This document shows, piece by piece, positions 25,701-34,199 of a DNA stretch of 64,000 bases. This stretch comes from Paenibacillus pectinilyticus (GTDB lineage: Bacteria; Bacillota; Bacilli; Paenibacillales; NBRC-103111). Below the pieces are notes generated by a model that saw nothing but the letters and a program-made list of their open reading frames with translations, was not told the origin of the DNA and did not search any database. The stretch lies in contig NZ_LYPC01000020.1 in the NCBI RefSeq assembly GCF_001700435.1, forward strand, positions 61,474 through 125,473. The letters run 5' to 3'. A program made the translations under genes and the position numbers. Every line of letters begins with the position of its first letter. Positions within the stretch are counted from its first letter, which is position 1.

Positions 25701-26801
25701 ATGAAAAGTAGTGTGAAAGCGATTTCTCTGATGTTGGTGGTTATGTTTCTTGCGGTGTTTGTAGCAGCTTGTGGGAACTCCTCCAGTTCCAAAGTGAGTG
25801 TTGGGATTGTATTGCCAACCAAAGATGAGCCAAGATGGGTTCAAGATGAGCAACGCTTCAAAGATGCTTTGAAAGGCTCCAAGTATACAACTGAAATTTT
25901 ATTTAGCCAAGGATCCTCTGCCAAAGAAAAAGAGAACGTTGACGCCTTGATTGCGAAAGGAATCAAAGTTTTGATTATTTGTCCACAAGATGGTGACGCT
26001 GCAGCAGCCGCTGTAGAATCCGCTAAAAAAGCTGGCATTCAAGTTATCTCTTATGACCGTTTGATCACGAAAACAGACGCAGTGAACTACTACGTTACTT
26101 TCGATAGCGTGGCTGTAGGTAAAGCCCAAGCACAATACCTCGTTGATCATGCGAAAAAAGGTCAACCGTTGTACTTGTATGCAGGTGCAGCTTCTGACAA
26201 CAATGCTTTCTTGTTCTTCCAAGGTGCTTGGCAAGTGCTTCAACCGAAAATCGCGGATGGCACATTCAAAATTGCTAACTCCAGCGAAGCGGTTGCTTTG
26301 AAAGGAAATAAAGATCTGACTCGTGAACAATTAAGCAAAATTATTGGTCAAGTAACAACGAACTGGGATGCAAATGAAGCTAAGAACAAAGCACAAACAC
26401 ACTTAACTGCAGCAGCTGCTGATATGAAGGGTGACGTTGCGATCCTTGCGCCAAATGATGGAACTGCTCGTTCAATCGCTGACGTGTTTGGTTCTGATAA
26501 AGCGGTTACTTCTTTCGTGGTAACAGGTCAAGATGCTGAGAAAGCTTCCATCCAATACGTAATTGATGGTAAACAATCCATGACGGTGTTCAAAGATGTT
26601 CGTACATTGGTTAAAGATGCAATGGGTATGGCTGTAGCTATCCTTGACGGTAAAACACCAGAAACGACTGGTTCTTACAATAACGGTAAAATCGATGTAA
26701 AAGCGAAACAAACGAATGTAATTGTGGTTGACAAAGCAAACGTTAAATCTGCACTTGTTGATTCCGCGTACTACCAAGCAAGCGATTTCAAAGGTCTGTA
26801 A
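25701..26801 (+). CDS. ChvE-like multiple-sugar-binding lipoprotein
   Basis: 366 residues with lipobox VAAC (Cys24) followed by a Ser-rich linker. The binding fold resembles ChvE/MmsE more than XylF: SVGIVLPTKDEPRWVQDEQRF, KGIKVLIICPQDGDAAAAAV, VISYDRLITKTDAVNYYVTFD, ASDNNAFLFFQGAWQVLQP, TGQDAEKASIQYVIDGKQSM and a final VDSAYYQASDFKGL. It binds aldoses (xylose, glucose, arabinose or galactose are possible) for the ATPase and permease downstream. GAGAGGGG precedes the ATG. A long hairpin follows the gene, as often in operons where the binding protein is needed in excess. Confidence 0.88.
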   Translation: MKSSVKAISLMLVVMFLAVFVAACGNSSSSKVSVGIVLPTKDEPRWVQDEQRFKDALKGSKYTTEILFSQGSSAKEKENVDALIAKGIKVLIICPQDGDAAAAAVESAKKAGIQVISYDRLITKTDAVNYYVTFDSVAVGKAQAQYLVDHAKKGQPLYLYAGAASDNNAFLFFQGAWQVLQPKIADGTFKIANSSEAVALKGNKDLTREQLSKIIGQVTTNWDANEAKNKAQTHLTAAAADMKGDVAILAPNDGTARSIADVFGSDKAVTSFVVTGQDAEKASIQYVIDGKQSMTVFKDVRTLVKDAMGMAVAILDGKTPETTGSYNNGKIDVKAKQTNVIVVDKANVKSALVDSAYYQASDFKGL

Positions 26802-26824
26802 GTGTAATCAAACATAGCTTGGAC

Positions 26825-26856
26825 GGAATAGTGATAGATACGTCTATCACTATTCC
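26825..26856 (+). terminator. hairpin between binding-protein and ATPase genes
   Basis: A perfect 14-bp stem, GGAATAGTGATAGA and TCTATCACTATTCC, has a TACG loop (26839-26842). No T-run follows, so this is probably an mRNA-stabilising or partial-termination element rather than a full terminator; the ATPase gene starts 40 bases on without an obvious promoter. Confidence 0.72.
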
Positions 26857-26895
26857 TCTATTCCAAGAGTCGTCTTGTTAAGGAGCGCCCCTACA

Positions 26896-28416
26896 ATGAG
26901 TAAATACATTTTAGAAATGAACAATATATCCAAGGAATTCACTGGTGTGAAGGCACTTGCGAATGTCAATTTTAAGGTAAATCAGGGTGAAATTCATTGT
27001 CTCGTTGGTGAGAATGGCGCTGGCAAATCGACCCTGATGAAGGTGCTTAGCGGTGTTTATCCGCATGGTACGTACTCAGGTGATATCGTCTTCGAGGGTA
27101 AAGTCCAGCAATTCACCAAAATCAGCGATAGTGTGAAGACGGGGATCGCCATTATTTATCAGGAATTAGCGCTGTTTCCGGATCTCACCGTCTATGAGAA
27201 CATTTATGCCGGCAATGAAGTGAAGAAAGGCATGTTCGTTGATTGGAACCAAACCATTCGTCAAGCGAAAGAAATGCTCCAGAAAGTGAAGCTGGATGTG
27301 AATCCGGAAGTGCTTGTGAAGGACTTAGGCGTCGGTAAACAACAGCTGGTTGAGATTGCCAAAGCGTTGAGCAAGGACGTGAAATTGCTCATTCTGGATG
27401 AGCCAACGGCTGCACTGAATGAGAAAGAAAGCGATAACTTACTTGAATTGCTGCGTGATCTGAAGAAACAAGGGATTACGAGTATTATGATTTCCCATAA
27501 ACTCAAAGAAGTGACAGCTATTGCTGATCATATTACGGTTCTTCGAGACGGTAGGACCATTTGTACCTTGGATGCCGCTAAAGGTGAAGTTTCGGAAAGC
27601 GTCATTATTAAGAACATGGTTGGTCGCGAGATCGATGATATTTACCCGAAAAGAACGAATCAATCATTTGGAAGTGACATTCTCGAAATCCGGCATTGGA
27701 CGGCTTATGATTCAGGTTTGGGCCGGGAAGTTGTGAAAGACGTTAATTTGCATATTAAAAAGGGTGAGATCGTCGGCATTGCTGGTTTGATGGGCTCGGG
27801 TCGTACGGAATTGGCACAAAGTATTTTTGGCAATCCCAAAGGCTATAAGCTCCGCGGAGAGCTCCTGATGGACGGAGTGAACAAAGTGTTTAATCTTCCG
27901 AAGGACGCGATTAAGGCAGGTATTGCTTATGTAACCGAAGATCGCAAAGGCGACGGGTTGTTCCTAATCCAAGATATAAAGCAAAACATATCCGTTGCGA
28001 ATCTCGAAGGGATCTCTGACAAAGGGATCATAAACAATAACGAAGAAGTGAAGATTTCCAATCATTACAAGCAGTCTATGAATATTAAAGCACCCTCTGT
28101 GGAACAAATCGTTGGCAACTTAAGCGGCGGTAATCAACAGAAGGTATCACTCGGGAAATGGCTATTTGTGAATCCGAGCTTACTGATCTTGGATGAGCCA
28201 ACTCGCGGCATTGACGTTGGAGCCAAATATGAAATTTATACAATTATGAACAAACTGATCAGCGAAGGCATGAGCATCATTATGATCTCGTCGGAGCTCA
28301 GTGAAGTATTAGGCATGAGTGATCGTGTCTACGTGATGGCTGAAGGGAAAATAAAAGGTGAGCTGTCCATTGAGGACGCGGATCAAGAAATGATAATGAA
28401 GCTTGCGACGCAATAG
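26896..28416 (+). CDS. sugar ABC transporter ATPase (XylG/GguA/MmsA type, two nucleotide-binding domains)
   Basis: 506 residues with two ABC domains. The first has Walker A GENGAGKSTLMK, signature GVGKQQLVEIAKAL and Walker B LLILDEPTAAL. The second has the degenerate Walker A GLMGSGRTELA normal for this class and signature LSGGNQQKVSLGKWL. It powers monosaccharide import. ATG 26896 follows AAGGAG by 10 bases. It forms an operon with the binding protein upstream and the permease 11 bases downstream. Confidence 0.93.
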   Translation: MSKYILEMNNISKEFTGVKALANVNFKVNQGEIHCLVGENGAGKSTLMKVLSGVYPHGTYSGDIVFEGKVQQFTKISDSVKTGIAIIYQELALFPDLTVYENIYAGNEVKKGMFVDWNQTIRQAKEMLQKVKLDVNPEVLVKDLGVGKQQLVEIAKALSKDVKLLILDEPTAALNEKESDNLLELLRDLKKQGITSIMISHKLKEVTAIADHITVLRDGRTICTLDAAKGEVSESVIIKNMVGREIDDIYPKRTNQSFGSDILEIRHWTAYDSGLGREVVKDVNLHIKKGEIVGIAGLMGSGRTELAQSIFGNPKGYKLRGELLMDGVNKVFNLPKDAIKAGIAYVTEDRKGDGLFLIQDIKQNISVANLEGISDKGIINNNEEVKISNHYKQSMNIKAPSVEQIVGNLSGGNQQKVSLGKWLFVNPSLLILDEPTRGIDVGAKYEIYTIMNKLISEGMSIIMISSELSEVLGMSDRVYVMAEGKIKGELSIEDADQEMIMKLATQ

Positions 28417-28427
28417 GAGGAAGACCA

Positions 28428-29603
28428 GTGCAATTTTATAGTGAAGCGAAATCGCTAATCAAAGTTAATATTCGCGAATACGGGATGTATATTGCCTTAT
28501 TCGTTATCATGCTCGTTTTCTCCATTATGACGGATGGACTATTTATGTCATCGCGGAACATTAGTAATTTAATCGATGCGACGGGATACATTGCGGTTCT
28601 TGCGGTGGGAATGACACTCGTTATTGTGATTCGTCATATCGATTTATCGGTTGGCTTTGCTGCCGGCTTCTTAGGCGCCATAGCGGCGGTACTCCTTTCC
28701 CAAGCGGGAGTACCCTTCTATCTGACCATTCCTATCATCCTTGTTCTCGGTATTATCGTAGGATTATTTAATGGCTTGTTAGTTGCCCAGTTCGGTATTC
28801 CGTCCTTTGTTGCCTCCCTAGCGGGTATGTTGATTTTCAGAGGCGCACTTCTTCGCGTAACGGAGAAAACAGGTACGATTATCGTCAAAGACGAGCATTT
28901 CAACGCGATTGGTAATGGATTCATCCCTTCCATTACGAAGGTTGGCGGTTTGAACCTTCTTTCTTTAATTTTAGGCGCTGTGATGATCATTCTATATATC
29001 TATAGCGAATTTTCCAAACGGAATAACAAGCTGAAATACAATTTCGATGTTGTTTCTGCTAATATTTTTACGGTAAAGGTCGTCTTCGTATCCGCAATCA
29101 TCGCGTATATTACGTGGATTCTTGCAGGCTATAACGGTTTTTCCTGGACAGTCATTGTTGTCATGATCGTCGTAGCTGTGTATCACTTCTTAACGACTTC
29201 AACCGTATTAGGTCGACATATTTATGCTGTGGGCAGTAATCCGGAAGCGGCAAATTTGAGCGGGATTAGTGTAAAGAAGATCACGTATATCGTATTCGGT
29301 TCAATGGGGCTGTTATCAGCGCTTTCCGGGATTTTGTTTACAGCACGGTTACAATCAGCAACTACGACGGCAGGCACACTGTTTGAGCTAGATGCGATTG
29401 CAGCGGCTTATGTTGGAGGTGTTTCGGCAGCAGGTGGTGTAGGGAAAGTAACAGGCTCTATTATCGGTGCGGTCGTTATGGCTTCCTTATCAAGTGGGAT
29501 GAACTTAATGGGAATTGGTATTTCTTACCAATATATGATCCGTGGCGCAGTGCTAGCAATTGCCGTTATCTTCGATGTGGTCACGCGTAAGAAGAGAGCG
29601 TAG
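28428..29603 (+). CDS. sugar ABC transporter permease (XylH/GguB/MmsB type)
   Basis: 391 residues with about ten membrane helices. The signatures are GMTLVIVIRHIDLSVGFAAGFLGA near the start, VLGRHIYAVGSNPEAANLSGI for coupling to the ATPase, and AAAYVGGVSAAGGVGKVTGSIIGA. The length fits XylH/GguB rather than the shorter RbsC. The GTG start follows GGAGGAAGACCA. A single permease gene implies a homodimer. It completes the importer of this cluster. Confidence 0.93.
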   Translation: MQFYSEAKSLIKVNIREYGMYIALFVIMLVFSIMTDGLFMSSRNISNLIDATGYIAVLAVGMTLVIVIRHIDLSVGFAAGFLGAIAAVLLSQAGVPFYLTIPIILVLGIIVGLFNGLLVAQFGIPSFVASLAGMLIFRGALLRVTEKTGTIIVKDEHFNAIGNGFIPSITKVGGLNLLSLILGAVMIILYIYSEFSKRNNKLKYNFDVVSANIFTVKVVFVSAIIAYITWILAGYNGFSWTVIVVMIVVAVYHFLTTSTVLGRHIYAVGSNPEAANLSGISVKKITYIVFGSMGLLSALSGILFTARLQSATTTAGTLFELDAIAAAYVGGVSAAGGVGKVTGSIIGAVVMASLSSGMNLMGIGISYQYMIRGAVLAIAVIFDVVTRKKRA

Positions 29604-29608
29604 CGGTT

Positions 29609-30247
29609 ATGGCCATTTACACACCTCAAGGACTTATCATTAGGCTCGATGTGCCGACTAGTTTTGGTCTTATGGCAAGATTATATCCAGAAGTAAGACC
29701 TCAGCATATTTTAAAAACCACAGAAGCAATTAGTTTAATGTCCTCCTCTTTAGGGTTTGTAACCGGTCTCGTGTGTTTTCTACTTCATTTAAGCCCTCAG
29801 AATATTGGCATTTGTACGCTGTTTGCCATGGTTCTCGGCATTATTTGTAACGCGAGTGGTATTATTTTAGTACCATTCGTTCAGTTAGGTGCTGCTTTTC
29901 GTCATATCTATGTCTTCTTTGTCCCGACGATCATAGCTATTGTTGTAGGTTATCTCCTGATTGGCTGGCAGGGCGTTATCGCTTTCTTGCTAACACGCGG
30001 CATGGCTGCTTGTCTTTCCTTGATCGTTGGCATGGGGTTAGCGAGATATGCGTTTGACAAAAAGGGCTACTCGTTTACCTGGGCAGAACGGAATTTCTTC
30101 AATGCCTATCGCTACCATGCGGAACTAATCGGCAAATCGAAGAGTGTTGAATTGTCCTATGAGGAACTAGATGAAGCCTTCTGGCGTGCAACGTACCAAG
30201 ACTTCATTCAGAATTATCCGGAAGGCGTTCAGCGGATTAAAGCGTGA
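29609..30247 (+). CDS. hypothetical membrane protein at the end of the sugar operon
   Basis: 212 residues, not recognised. About four hydrophobic segments span roughly residues 40-150 (ISLMSSSLGFVTGLVCFLL, NIGICTLFAMVLGIICNASG, HIYVFFVPTIIAIVVGYLLI, LLTRGMAACLSLIVGMGLA). The C-terminal 60 residues are charged and cytosol-like (YSFTWAERNFFNAYRYHAEL, SYEELDEAFWRATYQDFIQ). The ATG lies 5 bases after the permease stop, with a poor ribosome site (AGAGAGCG), so it probably depends on operon read-through. Its position suggests a link to sugar transport or use, but nothing in the sequence proves it. Confidence 0.62.
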   Translation: MAIYTPQGLIIRLDVPTSFGLMARLYPEVRPQHILKTTEAISLMSSSLGFVTGLVCFLLHLSPQNIGICTLFAMVLGIICNASGIILVPFVQLGAAFRHIYVFFVPTIIAIVVGYLLIGWQGVIAFLLTRGMAACLSLIVGMGLARYAFDKKGYSFTWAERNFFNAYRYHAELIGKSKSVELSYEELDEAFWRATYQDFIQNYPEGVQRIKA

Positions 30248-30310
30248 ATGATGAGAAGTGAATACATGGATCCAAAGTGAGCGATGTTCCAGAATATGGA
30301 GCTTCGCTTT

Positions 30311-30339
30311 TTGTCATCCAAGATTCTTGTCGCTATAAT
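30311..30339 (+). promoter_or_regulatory. LysR gene promoter
   Basis: TTGTCA (30311-30316), a 17-base spacer and TATAAT (30334-30339) make a near-consensus promoter 34 bases before the chosen TTG start. It supports the shorter form of the protein. Confidence 0.72.
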
Positions 30340-30373
30340 GATAAGTATTCTTCCTATGGAATGGGGATTTGGT

Positions 30374-31261
30374 TTGAACGAGAAAGATTGCATCATGCTA
30401 CAGTACTTAGCCGAAGAACAAAGTCTGACGAAAGCCGCTGAACGTCTTTATATTACACAGCCTGCACTCACTTATCGGATTCAGCAGATGGAGAAAGAAT
30501 ACGGTGTGCCGATTATTGCCAAATCGAGTAAAGGGACCCGACTGACGCCAGAAGGTAGTTACTTGGCCGACTATGCGAAAAAAACACTGATTGATTTACA
30601 TAAAATGAAAGATTACATCACGGGTATGCGAAATGAGGTCAAAGGTACGCTTCGATTAGGCGTAGCCTCTTACTTTGGTCTATATAAACTCCCGCCATTG
30701 CTAAAAATGTTTAATGAAGCTTGTCCAGACGTCCAAATTCATGTCACCTCGGCATTAAGTCCAGAGATTCTCGATCTCTTGCATCAGGAAGCGATCCATG
30801 TAGGGATCATTCGCGGGGAATATCCATGGTTCGATGCCAAGTACCTTCTCCATGATGAACCGATTATTATCATTTCCAAAGAGGAAATAGCGCTTGAGCA
30901 GCTCCCTGAGCTTCCACATATTCTCTATTATGAGCCTCGCATTAAAGCGTTGAGCCAGACGCAGTCTCCCTTCAGTGAAACGATTCAAGCGTGGTGGCAC
31001 GAGAGATACAGTGTACCTCCAACCATCACGATGCGGGTTGATACGTACGAAACCTGTAAGGAAATGGTAAAGCAAGGGCTCGGATACTCGATTGTACCTG
31101 GGGTGTTCGTTAAGCCACAGGATGGCTTGTATACGATTCCATTAATCCGCAAAAGCGGAGACCCCATTAAGCGGAACACGTGGATGTTGTACAGGAATTC
31201 CTCTCTAGACTTAGCGATCGTTAACCGTTATGTGCAATTTATGAAAAATCAGCATATCTGA
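30374..31261 (+). CDS. LysR family transcriptional regulator
   Basis: 295 residues. The helix-turn-helix is at about 18-40 (SLTKAAERLYITQPALTYRIQQMEKEYG), followed by an effector-binding domain from about residue 90 (VKGTLRLGVASYFGLYKLPP). The frame is open further upstream, but a strong promoter lies inside that extension. TTG 30374 gives the usual LysR N terminus (NEKDCIMLQYLAEE) with GGGGATTTGG in front. The next genes downstream, after a terminator, are an amidohydrolase and a YfcC transporter that it may control (inference from proximity). It senses a small molecule, unknown. Confidence 0.88.
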   Translation: MNEKDCIMLQYLAEEQSLTKAAERLYITQPALTYRIQQMEKEYGVPIIAKSSKGTRLTPEGSYLADYAKKTLIDLHKMKDYITGMRNEVKGTLRLGVASYFGLYKLPPLLKMFNEACPDVQIHVTSALSPEILDLLHQEAIHVGIIRGEYPWFDAKYLLHDEPIIIISKEEIALEQLPELPHILYYEPRIKALSQTQSPFSETIQAWWHERYSVPPTITMRVDTYETCKEMVKQGLGYSIVPGVFVKPQDGLYTIPLIRKSGDPIKRNTWMLYRNSSLDLAIVNRYVQFMKNQHI

Positions 31262-31268
31262 TCAAACT

Positions 31269-31320
31269 ACCTCTAAACGCTGTCGCTCATCATTGAGTGG
31301 CCTCGATAGAGGTTTTTTTC
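31269..31320 (+). terminator. terminator after the LysR gene
   Basis: ACCTCTA (31269-31275) pairs with TAGAGGT (31307-31313), with an inner stem GCTCA/TGAGT, and a run of seven T follows. Confidence 0.75.
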
Positions 31321-31486
31321 AATTTCACCGTATAACTCATAAAAAATTTTAAGGGGTAACCACAAAAACTATTGATTGTACAACTTCAAGATGGCTCGAT
31401 AAAATATTCATAAAGTTACATAAATATTCACTTTCTTGCGCCATATACCATCTAGACACCAATGACAACGACAGGAGGAGAGACAT

Positions 31487-32695
31487 GTGATGGAACACGT
31501 GTTAAGCCCATCAAAAAGACGAATTGAACAAGCGGTTGAAAGCCGGGATGAACAGTTGCGTTGCATTTCTATGCAGATTCATGCAAACCCAGAACTTAGC
31601 TTCCATGAACATCAAGCTCAAGGCTGGTTGGTGAAACCCTTAGAGGAAGCGGGATTCGCGGTAGAGCTAGGGATAGCGGGTCTTCCTACTTCATTCCGCG
31701 CAACTTGGGAGGGAGCTGCTGGAGGACCAACAATTGCCTTGCTGGCTGAATATGATGCATTGCCTGTGATCGGTCATGCGTGTGGCCATAATCTAATCGG
31801 TACGGCTGCAGTAGGTGCTGCACTTGCTTTAAGGGATGCCTATCCAGAACTTCCTGGTAAGATAATTGTTCTGGGTACGCCCGCGGAAGAAGAAGGCGGG
31901 GGCAAAATCATGATGGTGGAGCAAGGTGTCTTTAGTGACATTGACGTTGCTATGATGTGCCATCCACAGAACAAAACGATGGTCCTTCGCGGAGCACTTG
32001 CTTGTGTGGATGCTACCTTTACGTTCCATGGGAAGCAGGCTCATGCTTCCTCAGCTCCTGAGAAAGGGATCAGTGCGTTGGATGCGATGATCAATGCTTT
32101 TGTAGCGATCAATGCCATCAGGCAGTTCGTGAAGGAAGATGTACGAATTCACGGCATCATCACCAAAGGCGGAGATGCGCCAAACGTCGTTCCCGAGCTG
32201 TGCGAAGCTGTATTTATTCTAAGAGCGTCAACGGTGGAAGAACTTGCCGTAGTGAGAGAAAAAGTATATCGAGCTGTTCGCTGCGCGGCTGAAGGCGTGG
32301 GGGCTTCAGTAGATATTGCTGAAGGTCTTATTTATGCCGAACGGAACAATAATAAGGCATTGGCGCAACTGTTTGAGCAGAACTTGGAAGAACTGGGTAT
32401 TGAGGTGTTCGCCCCTCCACTAAAGGGTGGAGTTGGCTCATCCGATATTGGCAATGTGAGTCAAGTGACGGCAGCGATTCATCCCTATATCCGACTAGGA
32501 GACGCGACAACACACACGCCTGAATTCGCAGCGTTGGCTGGATCTGAAGCAGGTATGATCGAGATGAACCTCGCGGCCAAGGCGCTTGCGATGACTGCCT
32601 ACGAGCTTTGCATAGATCAAGACGCATTTCAGCGCGTTCGCACGGAATTCACACAATGGCATTTGAGTAGAAATGGGGGAAACGGACATGGATAG
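31487..32695 (+). CDS. M20 family metallo-amidohydrolase (AbgB-like)
   Basis: 402 residues. The metal-binding motifs of the M20D amidohydrolases are present: AEYDALPVIGHACGHN (Asp90, His97, Cys99, His101), PAEEEGGGK (Glu134-136) and MCHPQNKT. It hydrolyses amide bonds of N-acyl or aminobenzoyl amino acids in the cytosol. It may start at GTG 31487 or ATG 31490; AGGAGG lies 8 or 11 bases upstream. It overlaps the YfcC transporter gene by 8 bases, so import followed by hydrolysis of one substrate, like the AbgT-AbgAB pairing, is a reasonable inference. Confidence 0.9.
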   Translation: MMEHVLSPSKRRIEQAVESRDEQLRCISMQIHANPELSFHEHQAQGWLVKPLEEAGFAVELGIAGLPTSFRATWEGAAGGPTIALLAEYDALPVIGHACGHNLIGTAAVGAALALRDAYPELPGKIIVLGTPAEEEGGGKIMMVEQGVFSDIDVAMMCHPQNKTMVLRGALACVDATFTFHGKQAHASSAPEKGISALDAMINAFVAINAIRQFVKEDVRIHGIITKGGDAPNVVPELCEAVFILRASTVEELAVVREKVYRAVRCAAEGVGASVDIAEGLIYAERNNNKALAQLFEQNLEELGIEVFAPPLKGGVGSSDIGNVSQVTAAIHPYIRLGDATTHTPEFAALAGSEAGMIEMNLAAKALAMTAYELCIDQDAFQRVRTEFTQWHLSRNGGNGHG

Positions 32696-34118
32696 CGCAC
32701 TTAAAACAGGAGGGACAGCCAAAAAAGGTTTTCGTTCTTGGTTCAAAATGCCACATACATTTGTCATTTTAATCATTCTAATATTCGTGGCAGCCGCATT
32801 GACGTACACGATTCCGTCAGGTAAATTCGAACGGGTGAAGGATGCCGCGTCTGGGAAATCACTGCTTGTTCCGGGATCCTATCAGCATCTGGCTTCAAGC
32901 CCAGTAAGCTTCATTGAGATTCCAAAAGCGATCGTTCACGGTCTGATATCTTCAGCCGACGTCGTTTTCTTTATTTTCATCATAGGCGGAGCGTTTCAAA
33001 TTATTACGTCGACGGGAACCATCGAGGCTGTTACTTCGCGGGTAGCCAAAACATTTGCGAATAAAGGCAGGTGGGTCATTCCAATCTTCCTTATACTCTT
33101 CTCCGTCGGTGGCTTTACCATGGGGATGTCAACGGAAGTTATGGTGTTCGTTCCGATCGGCATTGCAATTGCGCGAGCGCTCGGTTTTGATGCGCTGACT
33201 GGTACGGCGATGATTTCACTAGGCGCATCTTGCGGTTTTACAGCAGGTATTTTGAACCCATTCAACGTTGGATTGGCGCAAGCGATTGCGCAGGTTCCGA
33301 TGTTCTCGGGGGCGTGGTTGCGGGTTATTTTATTAGTGTGCTTGATCACGGTGACAAGCCTTTATTTAATTCGATACGCAGGTAAAGTGAGAAAGGATCC
33401 ATCCAAAGGTCTTGTGCATGAACTTGAACAAAGTGTTGCTGGTGATAAAGTGGATTTATCCAAGCTGCCAACGATGCAAGTGAAGCATTATTTAACGATT
33501 GCGGCTATCATCATCGGGTTTGGTTTGGTCATTTGGGGTGTTTCCAAAAAAGGTTGGTGGATGGAGGAACTAGGTGCGCTCTTCTTATCCATGGGTGTCA
33601 TCTCTGGTTTCTGCGCTGGCTTCGGGCCGAGTCGTATTGCTAGCGAGTTTGTGAAAGGTGCTAGTGCGATAACCTATGGGGCGTTCATTATTGGGATTGC
33701 CCGTGGCATTATGGTTGTACTGGAACAAGGAAATGTGATCGATAGCATAGTGAATGGCTTGTCGATTCTGGTAGGGGATCTGCCGACCTCGATTCAAGTA
33801 TTGGGCATGTACGTGTTCCAAAATATTATGAACGTGTTTATCACGTCTGGTACGGGGATGGCCGTTACGACGATGCCAATCATGTCGCCACTATCCGATT
33901 TACTCGGTGTCACCAGACAAACATCTGTACTCGCTTTTCAATTAGGTGATGGGATCACGAATATGATTCTACCCACATCATCTGCTTTAATGGGTAGTTT
34001 GGCGGTGTCAGGGATTCCTTATCAGAAATGGGTTCGTTTCTTCTGGCCGTTAATGTGCATGTGGTTTATCATTGGGGCGATCTTTATTGTAATTGCAAAT
34101 GTCATCAAATATACTTAA
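32688..34118 (+). CDS. YfcC family membrane transporter
   Basis: 476 residues with about 12 membrane helices, of the YfcC/C4-dicarboxylate anaerobic-carrier-like family. Markers: MPHTFVILIILIFVAAALTYTIPSGKFERV at the start, GGFTMGMSTEVMVFVPIGIAIARALGFD, and FQLGDGITNMILPTSSALMG near the end. Such proteins import amino acids, peptides or carboxylates; the substrate is not known. ATG 32688 follows GGGGGAAACGGAC inside the end of the amidohydrolase gene; the upstream in-frame GTG is less likely. A terminator follows. Confidence 0.88.
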   Translation: MDSALKTGGTAKKGFRSWFKMPHTFVILIILIFVAAALTYTIPSGKFERVKDAASGKSLLVPGSYQHLASSPVSFIEIPKAIVHGLISSADVVFFIFIIGGAFQIITSTGTIEAVTSRVAKTFANKGRWVIPIFLILFSVGGFTMGMSTEVMVFVPIGIAIARALGFDALTGTAMISLGASCGFTAGILNPFNVGLAQAIAQVPMFSGAWLRVILLVCLITVTSLYLIRYAGKVRKDPSKGLVHELEQSVAGDKVDLSKLPTMQVKHYLTIAAIIIGFGLVIWGVSKKGWWMEELGALFLSMGVISGFCAGFGPSRIASEFVKGASAITYGAFIIGIARGIMVVLEQGNVIDSIVNGLSILVGDLPTSIQVLGMYVFQNIMNVFITSGTGMAVTTMPIMSPLSDLLGVTRQTSVLAFQLGDGITNMILPTSSALMGSLAVSGIPYQKWVRFFWPLMCMWFIIGAIFIVIANVIKYT

Positions 34119-34128
34119 AGAATAGATA

Positions 34129-34165
34129 AGAAGGCTGCGACGTATATTACGTGTGCAGTCTTTTT
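34129..34165 (+). terminator. terminator after the YfcC gene
   Basis: GCTGCGACGTA pairs imperfectly with TACGTGTGCAG around a short loop, followed by TCTTTTT. Confidence 0.72.
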
Positions 34166-34199
34166 ACCTTCCTATATAACTAAGACGGAGACGCCACTT

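Noticed and set aside
30284..30373. Longer LysR protein from an upstream ATG
   Set aside because: A near-consensus promoter (TTGTCA-17-TATAAT) lies inside this extension, and the family normally starts at the TTG at 30374.
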